From: an uncultured Christensenella sp.
Lineage (GTDB): Bacteria; Bacillota; Clostridia; Christensenellales; CAG-917
Assembly (NCBI GenBank): GCA_910577815.1
Contig: CAJTNO010000002.1
Span: forward strand, 1-64,000
Reading direction: 5' to 3'
DNA length: 64,000 nt
The notes under the pieces were generated by a model, which ran no database searches, was not told the origin of the DNA, and was given only the letters and a program-made list of their open reading frames with translations. Both the position numbers and the translations under genes were made by a program. Positions within the stretch are counted from its first letter, which is position 1. Every line of letters begins with the position of its first letter. Below, in pieces: positions 25,814 through 35,700 of the stretch.

Positions 25814-26020
25814 TCATTTTTCTACGGTTATCACGCAATCGGGACACATAGTAGCGCAAAACGCACAGACAATGCAGTCCTTTTCATTTACCGCTTCAAC
25901 TACGTAATAGCCCTTGCCGTTGCTGTCTTTGTCCGACACGGCAAGCACGTTTTTGGGACAGGCCTGTACGCAAAGACCGCAGCCCTTGCAAAGCTCTTTA
26001 TTAAAAGTTAGTTTCGACAT
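25814..26020 (-). CDS. 2-oxoacid:ferredoxin oxidoreductase, delta subunit (2x[4Fe-4S] ferredoxin)
   Basis: 68 residues with two CxxCxxCxxxC motifs (C11, C14, C17, C21 and C49, C52, C55, C59). Carries electrons from the TPP subunit to external ferredoxin. First gene of the operon. Confidence 0.93.
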   Translation of the reverse strand: MSKLTFNKELCKGCGLCVQACPKNVLAVSDKDSNGKGYYVVEAVNEKDCIVCAFCATMCPDCVITVEK

Positions 26021-26029
26021 AAAAACCTC

Positions 26030-26066
26030 TTTAAAAATTTACTGCACCTCTATGGGTGCAGTAAAG
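26030..26066 (-). terminator. Terminator of the NYN-domain gene
   Basis: Minus strand TTTACTGCACC-CATAGA-GGTGCAGTAAA followed by TTTTTAAAG; it separates the NYN gene from the oxidoreductase operon. Confidence 0.75.
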
Positions 26067-26094
26067 AATTTGATAATTTTCAGTTGCACCAAAT

Positions 26095-26742
26095 TTAATT
26101 ATCGCCGTTGATAATCTTGTTGAACTGGTCAAGCAATAGCTTCATCTGCGCATCGTCGTCATTGCTCTGCGACGGAGCGGGAGCAGGTGCGGGAGCCGCT
26201 TGCTGTACGGGCTCCTTCTTTTGCGCGGCGGGCTTTGCGACAGCCGTCTTTTTGGGCGCGGAATATGCGGAGGTGTCAACCTTCTTATAGCCTGCGTTAA
26301 GAACCGTCTGTGTGGACGCGTTGGGGTCGAGATAAATTACCTTGTTGCAGAGCACGGAGTTTTTATCCGGCTCGATAACGCCTGCGACTACGTCCTTGCC
26401 GTATGCCTTGAGATATGCGATAAGCGGCGTGATGTCGCCGTTGCCGTATATGATAAAGAAACCGTCTATATTGGGGAACTGCGCAAGTCTTGCCGCGTCA
26501 ATAACCTGACGCAAATCGAGCTTGCCCTTTCTCTTTTTGGGAAGCGCGGAAAGCGCGTCGTAGCTGTTTTCCTGTATAAACTCGCCGTAATCCTTGGTAC
26601 GCTTGGCGGAATAGCCGTAAAACTTACAAGCCGCAATTTCGCCTATACGTGAAAGCTCCTCAAGCGCGGAAGCAAACACCGTAAACGGCACTCTTACACT
26701 CTCGATATCCGCAAGAACTACGTATTTTTTTGTTGATGGCAT
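26095..26742 (-). CDS. NYN-domain (PIN-like) protein
   Basis: 215 residues. Residues 1-140 form a NYN/LabA-like fold: VVLADIESVRVPF with the first acidic ligand, KGKLDLRQVIDAARLAQ, DGFFIIYGNGDITPLI, and VVAGVIEPDK. Such domains are predicted metal-dependent ribonucleases. An Ala/Pro/Lys-rich linker (about 155-190) joins a short acidic amphipathic tail (MKLLLDQFNKIINGDN) that may mediate contacts. Monocistronic. RNA target unknown. Confidence 0.72.
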   Translation of the reverse strand: MPSTKKYVVLADIESVRVPFTVFASALEELSRIGEIAACKFYGYSAKRTKDYGEFIQENSYDALSALPKKRKGKLDLRQVIDAARLAQFPNIDGFFIIYGNGDITPLIAYLKAYGKDVVAGVIEPDKNSVLCNKVIYLDPNASTQTVLNAGYKKVDTSAYSAPKKTAVAKPAAQKKEPVQQAAPAPAPAPSQSNDDDAQMKLLLDQFNKIINGDN

Positions 26743-26857
26743 AATCTTCTCCTCCGCAACCTAAATAGGTCGTTATAATCCTTAAATTATATAAAATAGT
26801 TTAACTTAAAAAGACCGATTTGTCTATACTTTTTTTTGCATTTGTCATAAAAGAACG

Positions 26858-26894
26858 AAAACGGCGGTTTTTTATAAAAAAACACCCCCGTTTT
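26858..26894 (-). terminator. Probable terminator of the DNA glycosylase gene
   Basis: AAAACGG and CCGTTTT pair across a T-rich loop about 50 bp past the stop at 26944; there is no clean T-run afterward. Confidence 0.4.
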
Positions 26895-26943
26895 AGACAC
26901 TAATTTTTTAGATTTTTAAAAAACTGAAAATCAAACTTTATAC

Positions 26944-27750
26944 TTACTGTCTGTCAAGCTCGCGCTTATAGTAAAACAGCCACTGCTGGACAAAGCCCGC
27001 ATACTCGCCGTATCTGTCCACAAGCATAACGGACAGCCTGTCGGCAGGCACGTCCTTATACTCCGCTTCGAATACCTTTTTAATCCAGGTGTCTACGGGA
27101 AATACGTCAAAGCGATTAAACCCGAACAGCAATATGCAGTCCGCAACCTTTCTTCCCACTCCGTGCAACGCCATCAGCGCGCTGCGCAGGTCGGGGGTGT
27201 CAAGATTTTTAAAGCTGTCGAAGTTCTTGTCCAAAAGCGACTTTGCGGTCCTATCCAGGTAAGACGCGCGATAGCCTGCGCCTATCGACGAAAAGTAATC
27301 CTCGCCCGCGCCCGCCATTGCTTCGAGAGTCGGAAACGCATAATATCCGCCCATATCCTTACCCAAGCCTGCACACATCCTTTCTATAATTCCCTTGATG
27401 CGCGGAATATGGTTATTCTGTGAAATAAGGAAGGAAAATACCGTTTCAAGCGCATCCTGTCTGAGAATATGTATACCGCGCCCAAACTCTATTGCTTTCG
27501 TAAGCAGACCTTTATCCTCCACTTTTGATTGGATAAAGCAGTAATCCGTATCAAAATCAAAATAACGCTTAAAAAAATCCGCGTCGTCGCAATCGAAAAC
27601 GTAACGGTCGCTTTTCTGCTCTATTCTCGCTCTGTGATTTAGCGCATAAACGTCAAAGCCGTCCTTATCCTCGGTAAAACGGAATACCTGTCCGCAATAC
27701 AAAGTCTGACCGACGTCGAAGTACGGTGTTTTTTCGATTTCAAATTTCAT
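26944..27750 (-). CDS. ogg: 8-oxoguanine DNA glycosylase (OGG1-like)
   Basis: 268 residues. Has the OGG N-terminal domain (TLYCGQVFRF, residues 16-25) before the helix-hairpin-helix core: ISQNNHIPRIKGIIERM, then HGVGRKVADCILLF with the Schiff-base lysine K201, and FPVDTWIKKVF with catalytic D220. Removes oxidised guanine and cuts the strand. The pattern fits bacterial OGG1 better than AlkA. Start ATG 27750. Confidence 0.88.
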   Translation of the reverse strand: MKFEIEKTPYFDVGQTLYCGQVFRFTEDKDGFDVYALNHRARIEQKSDRYVFDCDDADFFKRYFDFDTDYCFIQSKVEDKGLLTKAIEFGRGIHILRQDALETVFSFLISQNNHIPRIKGIIERMCAGLGKDMGGYYAFPTLEAMAGAGEDYFSSIGAGYRASYLDRTAKSLLDKNFDSFKNLDTPDLRSALMALHGVGRKVADCILLFGFNRFDVFPVDTWIKKVFEAEYKDVPADRLSVMLVDRYGEYAGFVQQWLFYYKRELDRQ

Positions 27751-27789
27751 CCTGCGTTACTCAATGGTTTTTGTCGCTTTAAGTGCGGT

Positions 27790-27817
27790 TATTAAAAAGC
27801 ACCGCTTAGCGGTGCTT
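27790..27817 (-). terminator. Terminator of the rplU-prp-rpmA operon
   Basis: Minus strand AGCACCGC-TAA-GCGGTGCT followed by TTTTTAATAA, just after the rpmA stop. Confidence 0.85.
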
Positions 27818-27823
27818 AGGTTT

Positions 27824-28105
27824 TTAGTTTTCCTGTGCGTACACTGAAACTTGTTTACGGTCCTTGCCCACACGCTCGAATTTGACTACTCCGTCAATCA
27901 GCGCGAACAGAGTATCGTCCTTGCCTATCGACACGTTGTTGCCGGGATGATACTTAGTTCCTCTCTGTCTTACCAGAATGTTGCCTGCAAGCACAAACTG
28001 TCCGTCGGCGCGCTTCGGTCCCAGACGCTTGGATTCGCTGTCGCGACCGTTGTGAGATGAACCCGTTCCTTTCTTGTGCGCGAATAATTGTATATTAATA
28101 AACAT
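27824..28105 (-). CDS. rpmA: 50S ribosomal protein L27
   Basis: 93 residues with the Bacillota N-terminal extension MFINIQLFA before [16 protein letters not shown]. The extension must be cut after FA by the Prp protease encoded immediately upstream for L27 to reach the peptidyl transferase centre. It follows prp by 1 bp. Confidence 0.97.
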   Translation of the reverse strand: MFINIQLFAHKKGTGSSHNGRDSESKRLGPKRADGQFVLAGNILVRQRGTKYHPGNNVSIGKDDTLFALIDGVVKFERVGKDRKQVSVYAQEN

Positions 28106-28106
28106 A

Positions 28107-28436
28107 CTATTCTACCTCCAAAGATATATAGTCCGAAAATGTTTCGTGGAGATCGGACACTCCGAGATATGCAGTCCTCAAAATCACGTCCGCGTCGTGC
28201 GCGTCGGATTTGCTAAGCGATTTAGGCAGTATAGCTTTCAGATATCCTGTATCCGCGTCGGTTTCATAACCGACGTTTATGCCCACTACGCTCATCAACC
28301 CGAGTACGGCAGTCTGTATAACCGACGAGAGCGCCGCGCACACTATGTCTTCGCCTTCTGCGACGTAGTCACAATGCCCTGTGCACTCCACTCCAACAAA
28401 CTTACCCTCGGACGTAGAGAACTTCACGTTGACCAT
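28107..28436 (-). CDS. prp: Ribosomal-processing cysteine protease Prp
   Basis: 109 residues from ATG 28436 (GAGGG upstream, 2 bp inside the rplU stop); a TTG at 28448 is the alternative. Catalytic pair H21 (GHCDY) and C33 ([12 protein letters not shown]). Cuts the extension from L27. The rplU-prp-rpmA order is the standard one. Confidence 0.95.
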   Translation of the reverse strand: MVNVKFSTSEGKFVGVECTGHCDYVAEGEDIVCAALSSVIQTAVLGLMSVVGINVGYETDADTGYLKAILPKSLSKSDAHDADVILRTAYLGVSDLHETFSDYISLEVE

Positions 28437-28437
28437 C

Positions 28438-28746
28438 TTAGCCCTCAATAGACGTTATCTTCAACTCGGTGTACGGTTGACGATGTCCCTGACGCTTTCT
28501 GATTTGCTTCTTTGACTTGTAATGGAATACCAAGATTTTAGCAGCTTTGCCCTGTGCGTTTACAGTTGCGCTTACCTTGCAGCCTTCAAGCGCCGAACCC
28601 GTCTTGATGCTTCCGTTTCCGTCGGCAATCATAAGAACCTTAAGCTCTACGGACGCGCCTATCTCTGCGTCGAGCTTCTCGACCTTGACAAGCATATCCT
28701 GCTCAACCTTGTATTGCTTACCGCCGCATTCAACAATAGCGTACAT
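28438..28746 (-). CDS. rplU: 50S ribosomal protein L21
   Basis: 102 residues beginning MYAIVECGGKQYKVEQD, the L21 signature, and ending with FHYKSKKQIRKRQGHRQPYTELKI. Binds 23S rRNA. First gene of the operon; GAGGAGG precedes the ATG. Confidence 0.97.
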   Translation of the reverse strand: MYAIVECGGKQYKVEQDMLVKVEKLDAEIGASVELKVLMIADGNGSIKTGSALEGCKVSATVNAQGKAAKILVFHYKSKKQIRKRQGHRQPYTELKITSIEG

Positions 28747-28824
28747 TTTTTACCTCCTCTAACCAGTCTCGCCGACATAGGTGCAGACAAATTGCCTGTC
28801 TTTAAACCACTTTCGAGCGGCTCA
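28747..28824 (-). promoter_or_regulatory. Leader of the rplU operon
   Basis: About 78 nt from the predicted start to the ATG, GC-richer than its surroundings, with short inverted pairs (CCGCTCGAAAGTGG; AGACAGGCAATTTGTCT). Position and size fit the L21 leader seen in Bacillota, but I cannot confirm the consensus. Confidence 0.35.
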
Positions 28825-28830
28825 GCAATA

Positions 28831-28859
28831 AATGTACCAAAATGCGCGGCATTTGTCAA
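28831..28859 (-). promoter_or_regulatory. Promoter of the rplU operon
   Basis: Minus strand TTGACA (28854-28859), 17 bp, TACATT (28831-28836). Confidence 0.6.
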
Positions 28860-28943
28860 ACGTTTGAACTTATTTATTATCTAATATTAGTTTCATTTAG
28901 TATAAACGGCTTTCTTCGATATTTCATTTTTGCGCAAGTCTGT

Positions 28944-29735
28944 TTATTTTGCCTTGGCATTTTTCCAAAAAACCTCAAGACAGCTATTAAATTCGTCCGG
29001 AGTATCCATATTTGCGCAATGCCCCGCCCCTTTTAAAACTATCTTATCGCATTTTTCATATTCCGCCCATTCGTTTACGATTTCGATTTCCATAGGAATA
29101 TCGTGCTCTCCGCATCCGACTAACATCGGATACTGTCTTTGCTTTGACGGATATTTATTTATAAAGCTTTGCAGCTTAGCTAAATATCTGAACGATTTTT
29201 TATCAAATTGTGCGTTTAGATTATAGAATTCCTCCTGCGCATCTTTTGTATAAGCGGAAATTCTTTTATTGGATTTTGCAAACCACTTAACGGAAAATAC
29301 AGCCTTCATCATCATTGACATCTGCTCTTTTGAATTGGCTTTTTGTCTTTCTATATCAAAATTGTTGATATCGTATCCGCCGAAGCAGGCGAGCGACAAG
29401 ACCTTATTTTCATATTTATTAGCAAAATCCTGCACAAAGACCGAGCCTAAGGAAACTCCCACAAAATGAGCGGCGGCAATATTGTGTTTTTGAAAAATCC
29501 GGTCTATCCAATCGGACATATTTTCAATGCTATCGTCTTTTCCTGCGCGCATTGAATTGCCGTGTCCTAAAATATCAACGGCAAGCAGATTATATTTGCC
29601 CGCAAAATGGCGGAACTGTTTTTCAAACATCCTATGGTCGACAAAAGCGGCGTGTACGAAAACAACCCAGTCGTTGTTTGCCGTATCGTCAATGTAATAG
29701 GCAATAGGACTATTTTCAAGATATAAAGCTTCCAT
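28944..29735 (-). CDS. Alpha/beta hydrolase
   Basis: 263 residues. Oxyanion strand VVFVHAAFVDHRMFEKQF (24-41), LGHGNSMRAG (56-65), nucleophile elbow GVSLGS with S95, catalytic histidine in LKGAGHCANMDTPDEF near the end. A small esterase or hydrolase of unknown substrate. It was the chromosomal neighbour of tRNA-Leu(CAG) before the prophage entered. Confidence 0.85.
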   Translation of the reverse strand: MEALYLENSPIAYYIDDTANNDWVVFVHAAFVDHRMFEKQFRHFAGKYNLLAVDILGHGNSMRAGKDDSIENMSDWIDRIFQKHNIAAAHFVGVSLGSVFVQDFANKYENKVLSLACFGGYDINNFDIERQKANSKEQMSMMMKAVFSVKWFAKSNKRISAYTKDAQEEFYNLNAQFDKKSFRYLAKLQSFINKYPSKQRQYPMLVGCGEHDIPMEIEIVNEWAEYEKCDKIVLKGAGHCANMDTPDEFNSCLEVFWKNAKAK

Positions 29736-29767
29736 ATTATTTGCTCCCCCAAATTTTTGTTAAATTA

Positions 29768-29795
29768 TAAGAAAAGCACGTTTTGTCAACGTGCA
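29768..29795 (-). terminator. Displaced original terminator of tRNA-Leu(CAG)
   Basis: Minus strand GCACGTT-GACAA-AACGTGC then TTTTCTTAT. Without the prophage it would lie 8 bp beyond the tRNA-Leu CCA end, so it is best read as the old tRNA terminator now stranded 33 kb away. Confidence 0.65.
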
Positions 29796-29802
29796 TTTTC
29801 GA

Positions 29803-29820
29803 GTGGTGCGGTTGACGGGA
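29803..29820 (-). repeat. Prophage attachment site, left copy
   Basis: GTGGTGCGGTTGACGGGA, identical to 63048-63065. This copy is the orphaned 3' end of the original tRNA-Leu; the bases to its right do not continue the tRNA. Confidence 0.9.
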
Positions 29821-29920
29821 GTCGTTCGTGGCACTATATATAGTTTTTATATATGCTATAAACCACAAGATATAGTATCTTTTGATTTTATATCACAAAC
29901 GATACAACATTCGGTTGAAA

Positions 29921-30832
29921 TTAGCTACTATATTTTGCCCGAATTTTCTCTACAAATCTATCGTTTTCTATACTTACCTTATACTTCAAATCCGATACTA
30001 TGTCAACACTATCCGTTCTATGTCTGAAGTCGCTGAATATCTTTAACTTACGCTTTAAAATCAACAGCAGTCGTTCCATCATCTGATATCCGAATGTTAT
30101 TCCACTGTATACTGCAAATAGGATTACTATAAAGCGCAGTATCAACGGCATTATCATCGTGGTTGAAAACTCGCTGAAATGATATACGAAATCCGGAATA
30201 TAGCAACCTGCGCCGACTATGAATAGGGCTTTCCATACTACCTTCTTTATGCCCTCTCTCACTCTATGCAAATGCAGGTCGTTATCCTCGCAGTTTTCGT
30301 CTACGCTCATTGCTCCCGCCGCAAGGTCCGACCATGTTATTCTGTTATATCGCACCCGCGGCTTTTCCAACGCCCAAACCTCCTGCGGTGACATAAGCAA
30401 ATACTGCTCGTATTTTTCTCTCCTCTTTTTACTATTAGTATGAGCAAGCAATAGCTTAAACCTTTTAATATGCGCTAAATACTTTGCCTTAATATTGAGA
30501 TTTTGCAAATACTGCTCTATCTGCTCGTTTTCTCCATTCTGCATTATCTTTTGATAGTGGTCGTCCAAGCTGACGAGCCGCGCAAAATAATCTCTGTTTC
30601 TACGCTTCAGACTCTCCTCCGTTATATTGGCAGTGGAAAACATAAGCAATAGCGTTGCAACTCCCGTTATAATTTTGATTACCCAATACTTAGCGTCCTT
30701 TTGCACTCCGCCCGTTATATCATCCAATACAAACAAATTAAACAGCATTAGCGCAAGCGCAACCAACACAACTACCGCAATATTGACTATCACTTTCATA
30801 GTGGCTCTTGTCTTTCTTGTGTCCTCGGTCAT
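29921..30832 (-). CDS. Prophage membrane protein, four predicted helices
   Basis: 303 residues. Hydrophobic segments near 13-36, 49-66, 201-216 and 231-249 flank a long charged cytoplasmic stretch (KRRNRDYFARLVSLDDHYQKI...). No family recognised. Last gene of the leftward prophage transcript, overlapping its neighbour by 4 bp. Being at the distal end beyond the fibre gene, it might act in lysis, exclusion or lysogenic conversion. Confidence 0.6.
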   Translation of the reverse strand: MTEDTRKTRATMKVIVNIAVVVLVALALMLFNLFVLDDITGGVQKDAKYWVIKIITGVATLLLMFSTANITEESLKRRNRDYFARLVSLDDHYQKIMQNGENEQIEQYLQNLNIKAKYLAHIKRFKLLLAHTNSKKRREKYEQYLLMSPQEVWALEKPRVRYNRITWSDLAAGAMSVDENCEDNDLHLHRVREGIKKVVWKALFIVGAGCYIPDFVYHFSEFSTTMIMPLILRFIVILFAVYSGITFGYQMMERLLLILKRKLKIFSDFRHRTDSVDIVSDLKYKVSIENDRFVEKIRAKYSS

Positions 30833-31326
30833 TTATCTATCCTCCTAAGCATATCCCGTCGCTGCACATTAAGCCTTATAGCGTGCAAACCTATCTTAGC
30901 AATAACTGAACCCGAAACCACCGTAAGCAGAGTTATAAGCTGTTCTACGGCAGTTTGGAACGCGTACAAAACCGTACAAAGTAGCAGTATCGGAATCAGT
31001 ATTACAACATAGTCGAGATTATCTACAAGCTCCGCCTTGCGAGCAACCGCCTTTATCAGCAATTTATTATCGGGATTAGTTTCAAGGTCTGTCTTTTGCT
31101 GTATGTAGCCTTGCACAAACCTGTCATATTTCTTGCGGAATATCTGAAATATAACCGCCGCGAGTATCGCGACGGCTATAAGCGTCCAAAAACAGCCCTT
31201 TGATTGTGCTGTCATCGTGTACTGCAACGTATCTTCATAGCAGTAAATTGCATAACCCGAAGTCGGTGCAATTAACACAAGCCATTCCACAACCGTTAAG
31301 AGTATGGATTTTGCATTATTCTTCAT
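30829..31326 (-). CDS. Prophage membrane protein
   Basis: 165 residues from ATG 31326 (TTGAGGTGG upstream). Helices near 8-27, 44-63, 104-125 and 127-145 with a polar loop between the pairs. Family unknown. Overlaps the downstream membrane protein gene by 4 bp, so the two probably work together. Confidence 0.6.
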   Translation of the reverse strand: MKNNAKSILLTVVEWLVLIAPTSGYAIYCYEDTLQYTMTAQSKGCFWTLIAVAILAAVIFQIFRKKYDRFVQGYIQQKTDLETNPDNKLLIKAVARKAELVDNLDYVVILIPILLLCTVLYAFQTAVEQLITLLTVVSGSVIAKIGLHAIRLNVQRRDMLRRIDK

Positions 31327-31334
31327 AATCCACC

Positions 31335-31850
31335 TCAATACATAAGCTTATGCTCTTTTTTCGCGTCTGCAATTTCCTCTGCTTGCTTTAGCTGTAGCTT
31401 CGGCTGTTCTATCTGCGGAATGCTGTCTATTGCTTTGGGAACACTTTCGATAAGCTCCTGCAAACGACCTCTTGCGCCCTGTGACGGTGTTTTCAGCTCA
31501 CAAAGTACGCTGCCCTGAGCCTTTATAATCTCAAGCACCTTATTCACGGCTTCCGTAAATTCGTTGGTTTTGTTCTCTATTGCCGTGAGCCTCTTATTGG
31601 TGGCGCGGTCTATCATTCCGTCCGTGTCTATCTGCACGCCGTCCTGTATTGTATACAATATTTTATCCGCCACGCGGTCAACGATTTCGGTCTTATCCGC
31701 TTCGGTCAGCTTACTGTACTTCTTCGTCTTTACATTAGCTACTGCACTGACAATAGCTTTAATCACTATCGTCAACACTGTTGCTCCAACGCCTGTAGAT
31801 AAGAACGTAATAACGTAATTCATAATTGTTTGTACTGTTGCTTCATTCAT
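31335..31850 (-). CDS. Holin-like prophage membrane protein
   Basis: 171 residues with one strong N-terminal hydrophobic segment (TIMNYVITFLSTGVGATVLTIVIKAIVSAVANV, about 8-41) and a long charged coiled-coil tail (NKTNEFTEAVNKVLEIIKAQ). Placement after the fibre genes and this topology resemble phage proteins often annotated as holin-like, but no endolysin accompanies it. Confidence 0.45.
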   Translation of the reverse strand: MNEATVQTIMNYVITFLSTGVGATVLTIVIKAIVSAVANVKTKKYSKLTEADKTEIVDRVADKILYTIQDGVQIDTDGMIDRATNKRLTAIENKTNEFTEAVNKVLEIIKAQGSVLCELKTPSQGARGRLQELIESVPKAIDSIPQIEQPKLQLKQAEEIADAKKEHKLMY

Positions 31851-32005
31851 AGTATTTCTCCTTTTGTCCGTGCCTCGTGCGCAAGACGTGGACTAAGATA
31901 TTTTTACGCGCGCACACGTATGCTACAATTTACAAGCAAATGAAAAGCCGTCCTAATAGACGACTTTTCTGCATATTATTTTGTTTACTGCAAGTTATAA
32001 ATGAA

Positions 32006-32452
32006 TTATGATTCTATAATCTCCCAAAGTTTTCCGACATTATTATGCAAATCAGAGACTGTGTCTTTTAAATATGTTATCTCCGCCTTCAACTTCGCTA
32101 TCACGTTTTCAAGTTCTGCAATCTTCGGATGTCCTTCAAAAACATCTACTGACGGTCTTATTATAACGATAGGCTCACAAGTACATCTTCCTATTACAGT
32201 TTTTCCGTTATACAAGCTGACAACGACTTCAAGTTGACCATCAACAATTAACTCAGACGGTATTACACAGCTACGATTATTGACCACAAGCTGTTTATTT
32301 GCCTCCCCATTCTTAACAGAAACCAAAAGCAAATCGTTAATATTTCCAACAAACTCTAAATACAACTCTTCATCTTCAAGCAAAAAGAAAGGCTCACTCT
32401 CTATGAGCGAGCCAATTTTTTTATTAAAATCCAATACAAAACTCCTTTTCAT
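32006..32452 (-). CDS. Prophage tail/fibre-associated protein
   Basis: 148 residues. Beta-rich N-terminal two thirds and a C-terminal coiled coil (IAELENVIAKLKAEITYLKDTVSDLHNNVGKL, about 110-141), as in small baseplate or fibre accessory proteins. Family not recognised. Overlaps the upstream small gene by 4 bp. Confidence 0.55.
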   Translation of the reverse strand: MKRSFVLDFNKKIGSLIESEPFFLLEDEELYLEFVGNINDLLLVSVKNGEANKQLVVNNRSCVIPSELIVDGQLEVVVSLYNGKTVIGRCTCEPIVIIRPSVDVFEGHPKIAELENVIAKLKAEITYLKDTVSDLHNNVGKLWEIIES

Positions 32453-32718
32453 AATTTGTCTCCTTTTTGACTTTCAAGCAAATTTATTCTTGCTCGCCAC
32501 TCAGCACGTTTTGTTCTTATAGGCGCATACTCTTCTTCTGACATTTCTCCTTCTGCAAATTTTATTGCTTGATAGTCCGTCCGCTTTAACTGTCCTTTCA
32601 AACTCCAAATTTCCTTAACGATTATATTTAACTTGGAATTAAACGCTTTATTATTCTCATCATTGATTGGTTGTTGTTTTTTTAGTTTCAATAAATCATA
32701 AACTCTATTCATACTCAT
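32449..32718 (-). CDS. Small prophage protein next to the fibre gene
   Basis: 89 residues from ATG 32718 (GGGGGTGAA upstream). Mostly helical and charged (MSMNRVYDLLKLKKQQ...EMSEEEYAPIRTKRAEWRARINLLE). Resembles short XkdX-neighbour type proteins found after fibre genes; function unknown. Confidence 0.5.
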   Translation of the reverse strand: MSMNRVYDLLKLKKQQPINDENNKAFNSKLNIIVKEIWSLKGQLKRTDYQAIKFAEGEMSEEEYAPIRTKRAEWRARINLLESQKGDKL

Positions 32719-32729
32719 TTCACCCCCAT

Positions 32730-35700
32730 TTATATATTGCCGACCTTGCGCCACTTGAATTTACAATCTTGTGGTTTGCCCGTGTCTGAGTGCATACATA
32801 CTATTTCCTTAGTTATACCGCTATAAGCAGTATACTCAGCCAATAAAGTAAACTTATATTCTTCAAGTTCGCAAGTGTTACAGATTATCTGCGTAAAAGA
32901 AGATTCGTCATTACTGATATACACTATGCAATGGAACCAAGTATGCAGTGCTTCAAACAAATTACCAGCTTCACTAATGATTTGAGGTTGAAACAAAACT
33001 TCATAAATTCCTCGCTCCGGCACACTGAATCGGCTTGATACATTATTGACTCGTGTAAAACTTCCATCAAAGGATTGAAATTCTGACTTTTTAACAAATC
33101 CCAAATCATTGCTTAACTGACTTACCTTAGTTGGAACTTCTTCGGTTGTTGCATATAAAGGCACCGCTATTATACCTTCCGAGTTTTTTGTTATGTATTC
33201 ATCCCAAAAATCAGAAGCAAGCACATCGCGTATTTCGACTTCATTTTCCCACTCATAAAATCCATTTTGAATAAGTCCATCAAGCCAACCTGCCGAAATA
33301 CCAAAACTCTCTACTATCGCTTCATCACCAGCTATATAAAAGATTTCTTCCCCATCGAAACCACCAAGCAAATAAGCATATAATCCGCTCTGTTCAAACA
33401 TATAAGCTGATAAAAGTGCCCCTTCCTGTTTATTTCTAACACATATAATAAGGTTTTTGCATTTCATTGTTAAGTCGCCGTCGCGGTTCTCAAAATCAAC
33501 ATTATTCCAATCTAATGACGCAAGGTTTGGCACCCAATTTGTATCAATATTAATCCTATTGATTACATCTCCTCTATTTATCTTAACGCCATCAGATTGA
33601 ATAACATACAAACGATTTTTTTCAAAGCGTTGTGAGTTTTCTGACGTAAATTTTACATATCTATTCAGGTTTGAGTCAGTAAGCAACAAATTCATATCCT
33701 CGTCTGAAACAGCGATTAAAAAGCCTTCGCCTCCGCCATTTCCACCTTGATAAGTACCCCACGCAAAATCAAAATCCGCATCACTCTTTTTGGCGAGCAT
33801 CTGACCTTTTGTTCCGCCGGGTGGTAGTCCTAAACCGTCTACTCCGTTGGCGCCATCCTGTCCTTTTATAGAAAAAGCATTGCCTATTTTCCAACAGCTC
33901 TCACCATTAAAACTTGCTGCCTCAATTATTTGTCCAATAATCGCTTGTTCTTGACAGATTACAAAATCGCCGATATTTACGTCGCCTTCTTCTACGCCTA
34001 TAACATTGTTAGCTATACAATAATAATCTTCGGCATTAAAATAAGGCTCTTTAAAAAACGAAGTAGCAATGTGAATTGACGTCCCTTTAAGAGGAATTGC
34101 TCCCGCAATACTGCAAAAACAAGAATATTCTCCCACATTTTGCACGACCCACAAACAAATGTACGGTACTTTCTTCGATGAGATACCTATTGTAATAAAC
34201 GAATTTCCTTCTATGGGTTTTGTATTAAAATAATCATTATAAAACTCCGTATTATCGTTATCCACATTAGGGTCATAATTGTATGTCTGATTATACATAA
34301 GCCCCATTCCAGTATCACCTGTTAGCTTGATTATTAATCTTACTTGCACCCAAGTGGTTACATCTGTCGCTGTCGTTACCAAGCCCCACACTAAATAGTT
34401 TATAGACCTTACATTTAAAAGTATTCCCGCATATTCTCCTGCAACAGGTAATCTATTAAAGTCATTTGACGCTATTCTTAAACTGTCATCAATAGATGGC
34501 AGATAATCCTTATATTGATAGATATTGCATACAAGCGCATCACGCCCGTCTATTCCGCTTGCACCTCTATCTCCCTGAGGACCTCTATCCCCTGTATCTC
34601 CTTTCAATCCTTGCAATCCTTGTGGAATTCCAAACTCAAAATTAAATACCTTGCTCGTATCGTTCCCTGTTGCTTTAATAGTAATTGTAGGTTCTGATGT
34701 GGGACTTAGCTTTCTTGCGGTCGCGGTTGGAGTACCAAATCCTGCCGCCAACCCCGTTGTTCCTCTCAATCCTTGCGGTCCTCGCGGGCCTTGTGGTCCC
34801 TGAATTCCAACTGCTCCCGACAAATCAACCTGAAAAGTAAATCCTCCTTCTGAATTCTTCACATATTGCTTTGCATTATCAGGGTCATTTTCATTGCTCG
34901 CTATTAGGACGAACTTACCTGTTGGAACATTAGTAGCATCTGCATTCATCGCTTCTACACTTGAATATGTCTTAAAGACACTATAACCTTCTCCCTGAGG
35001 TCCCTGTGGCCCTACTGGTCCCTGTGGTCCTTGCAGTCCTTGAATTCCTTGCGGTCCAGTATCTCCTGTTGCACCGGTTGCTCCGGTTTCTCCTTTTTCT
35101 CCCTGCGCACCACGCACATTGAATTTAAGCTCCCAAGTTGAATACGTATCCGTTTTAAATTTGCAGACATACACATCTTGTGTTTGCGTATTCACATAAA
35201 TATCCCCAATCGAAACATCAGAAATTATTAAACTGCTTACATTTCCATTATTTGATACATCTGTTCCCCATTTAACTGAGATATTGCTTTTATTAATGGA
35301 GTTTACCGCTCCAATAAGCACAGCTAAATTTTCATCGTACGATTTTCTCTCTTCTTCCGTCATTTGATTTTCAAATAAATGCCCATCTCCCTCTATTGTA
35401 AAAGATTGCGGTTGTGTCGTAAGAATAGAGCTAAGTTCACCATTACTTGATATGAACAGCCCTATGATGACTTCAACCTGCTTTGGCGCAGATGTTTTGA
35501 ACAGCTTTGACGGAATCAAAGATTCGTAAAGCGCGAACTGCTCGTCTACCAATTCTTTATAAAGCAACGATACTTGCGCAACCGACTTTCCCTCTACTCT
35601 GAACTCTGCTTGCAAAACTTCATTTTCATAGAGGTTCGCCTCTATGAACAGCTTGTGGACATACATACTGCCTGCATACATCGGCTCACATTCAAGAACC

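Noticed and set aside
35000..35120. Gly-rich repeats in the fibre region as a tandem DNA repeat or CRISPR
   Set aside because: They encode Gly-X-Y collagen-like triplets in frame; no spacer-repeat structure. No CRISPR array was seen anywhere in the window.
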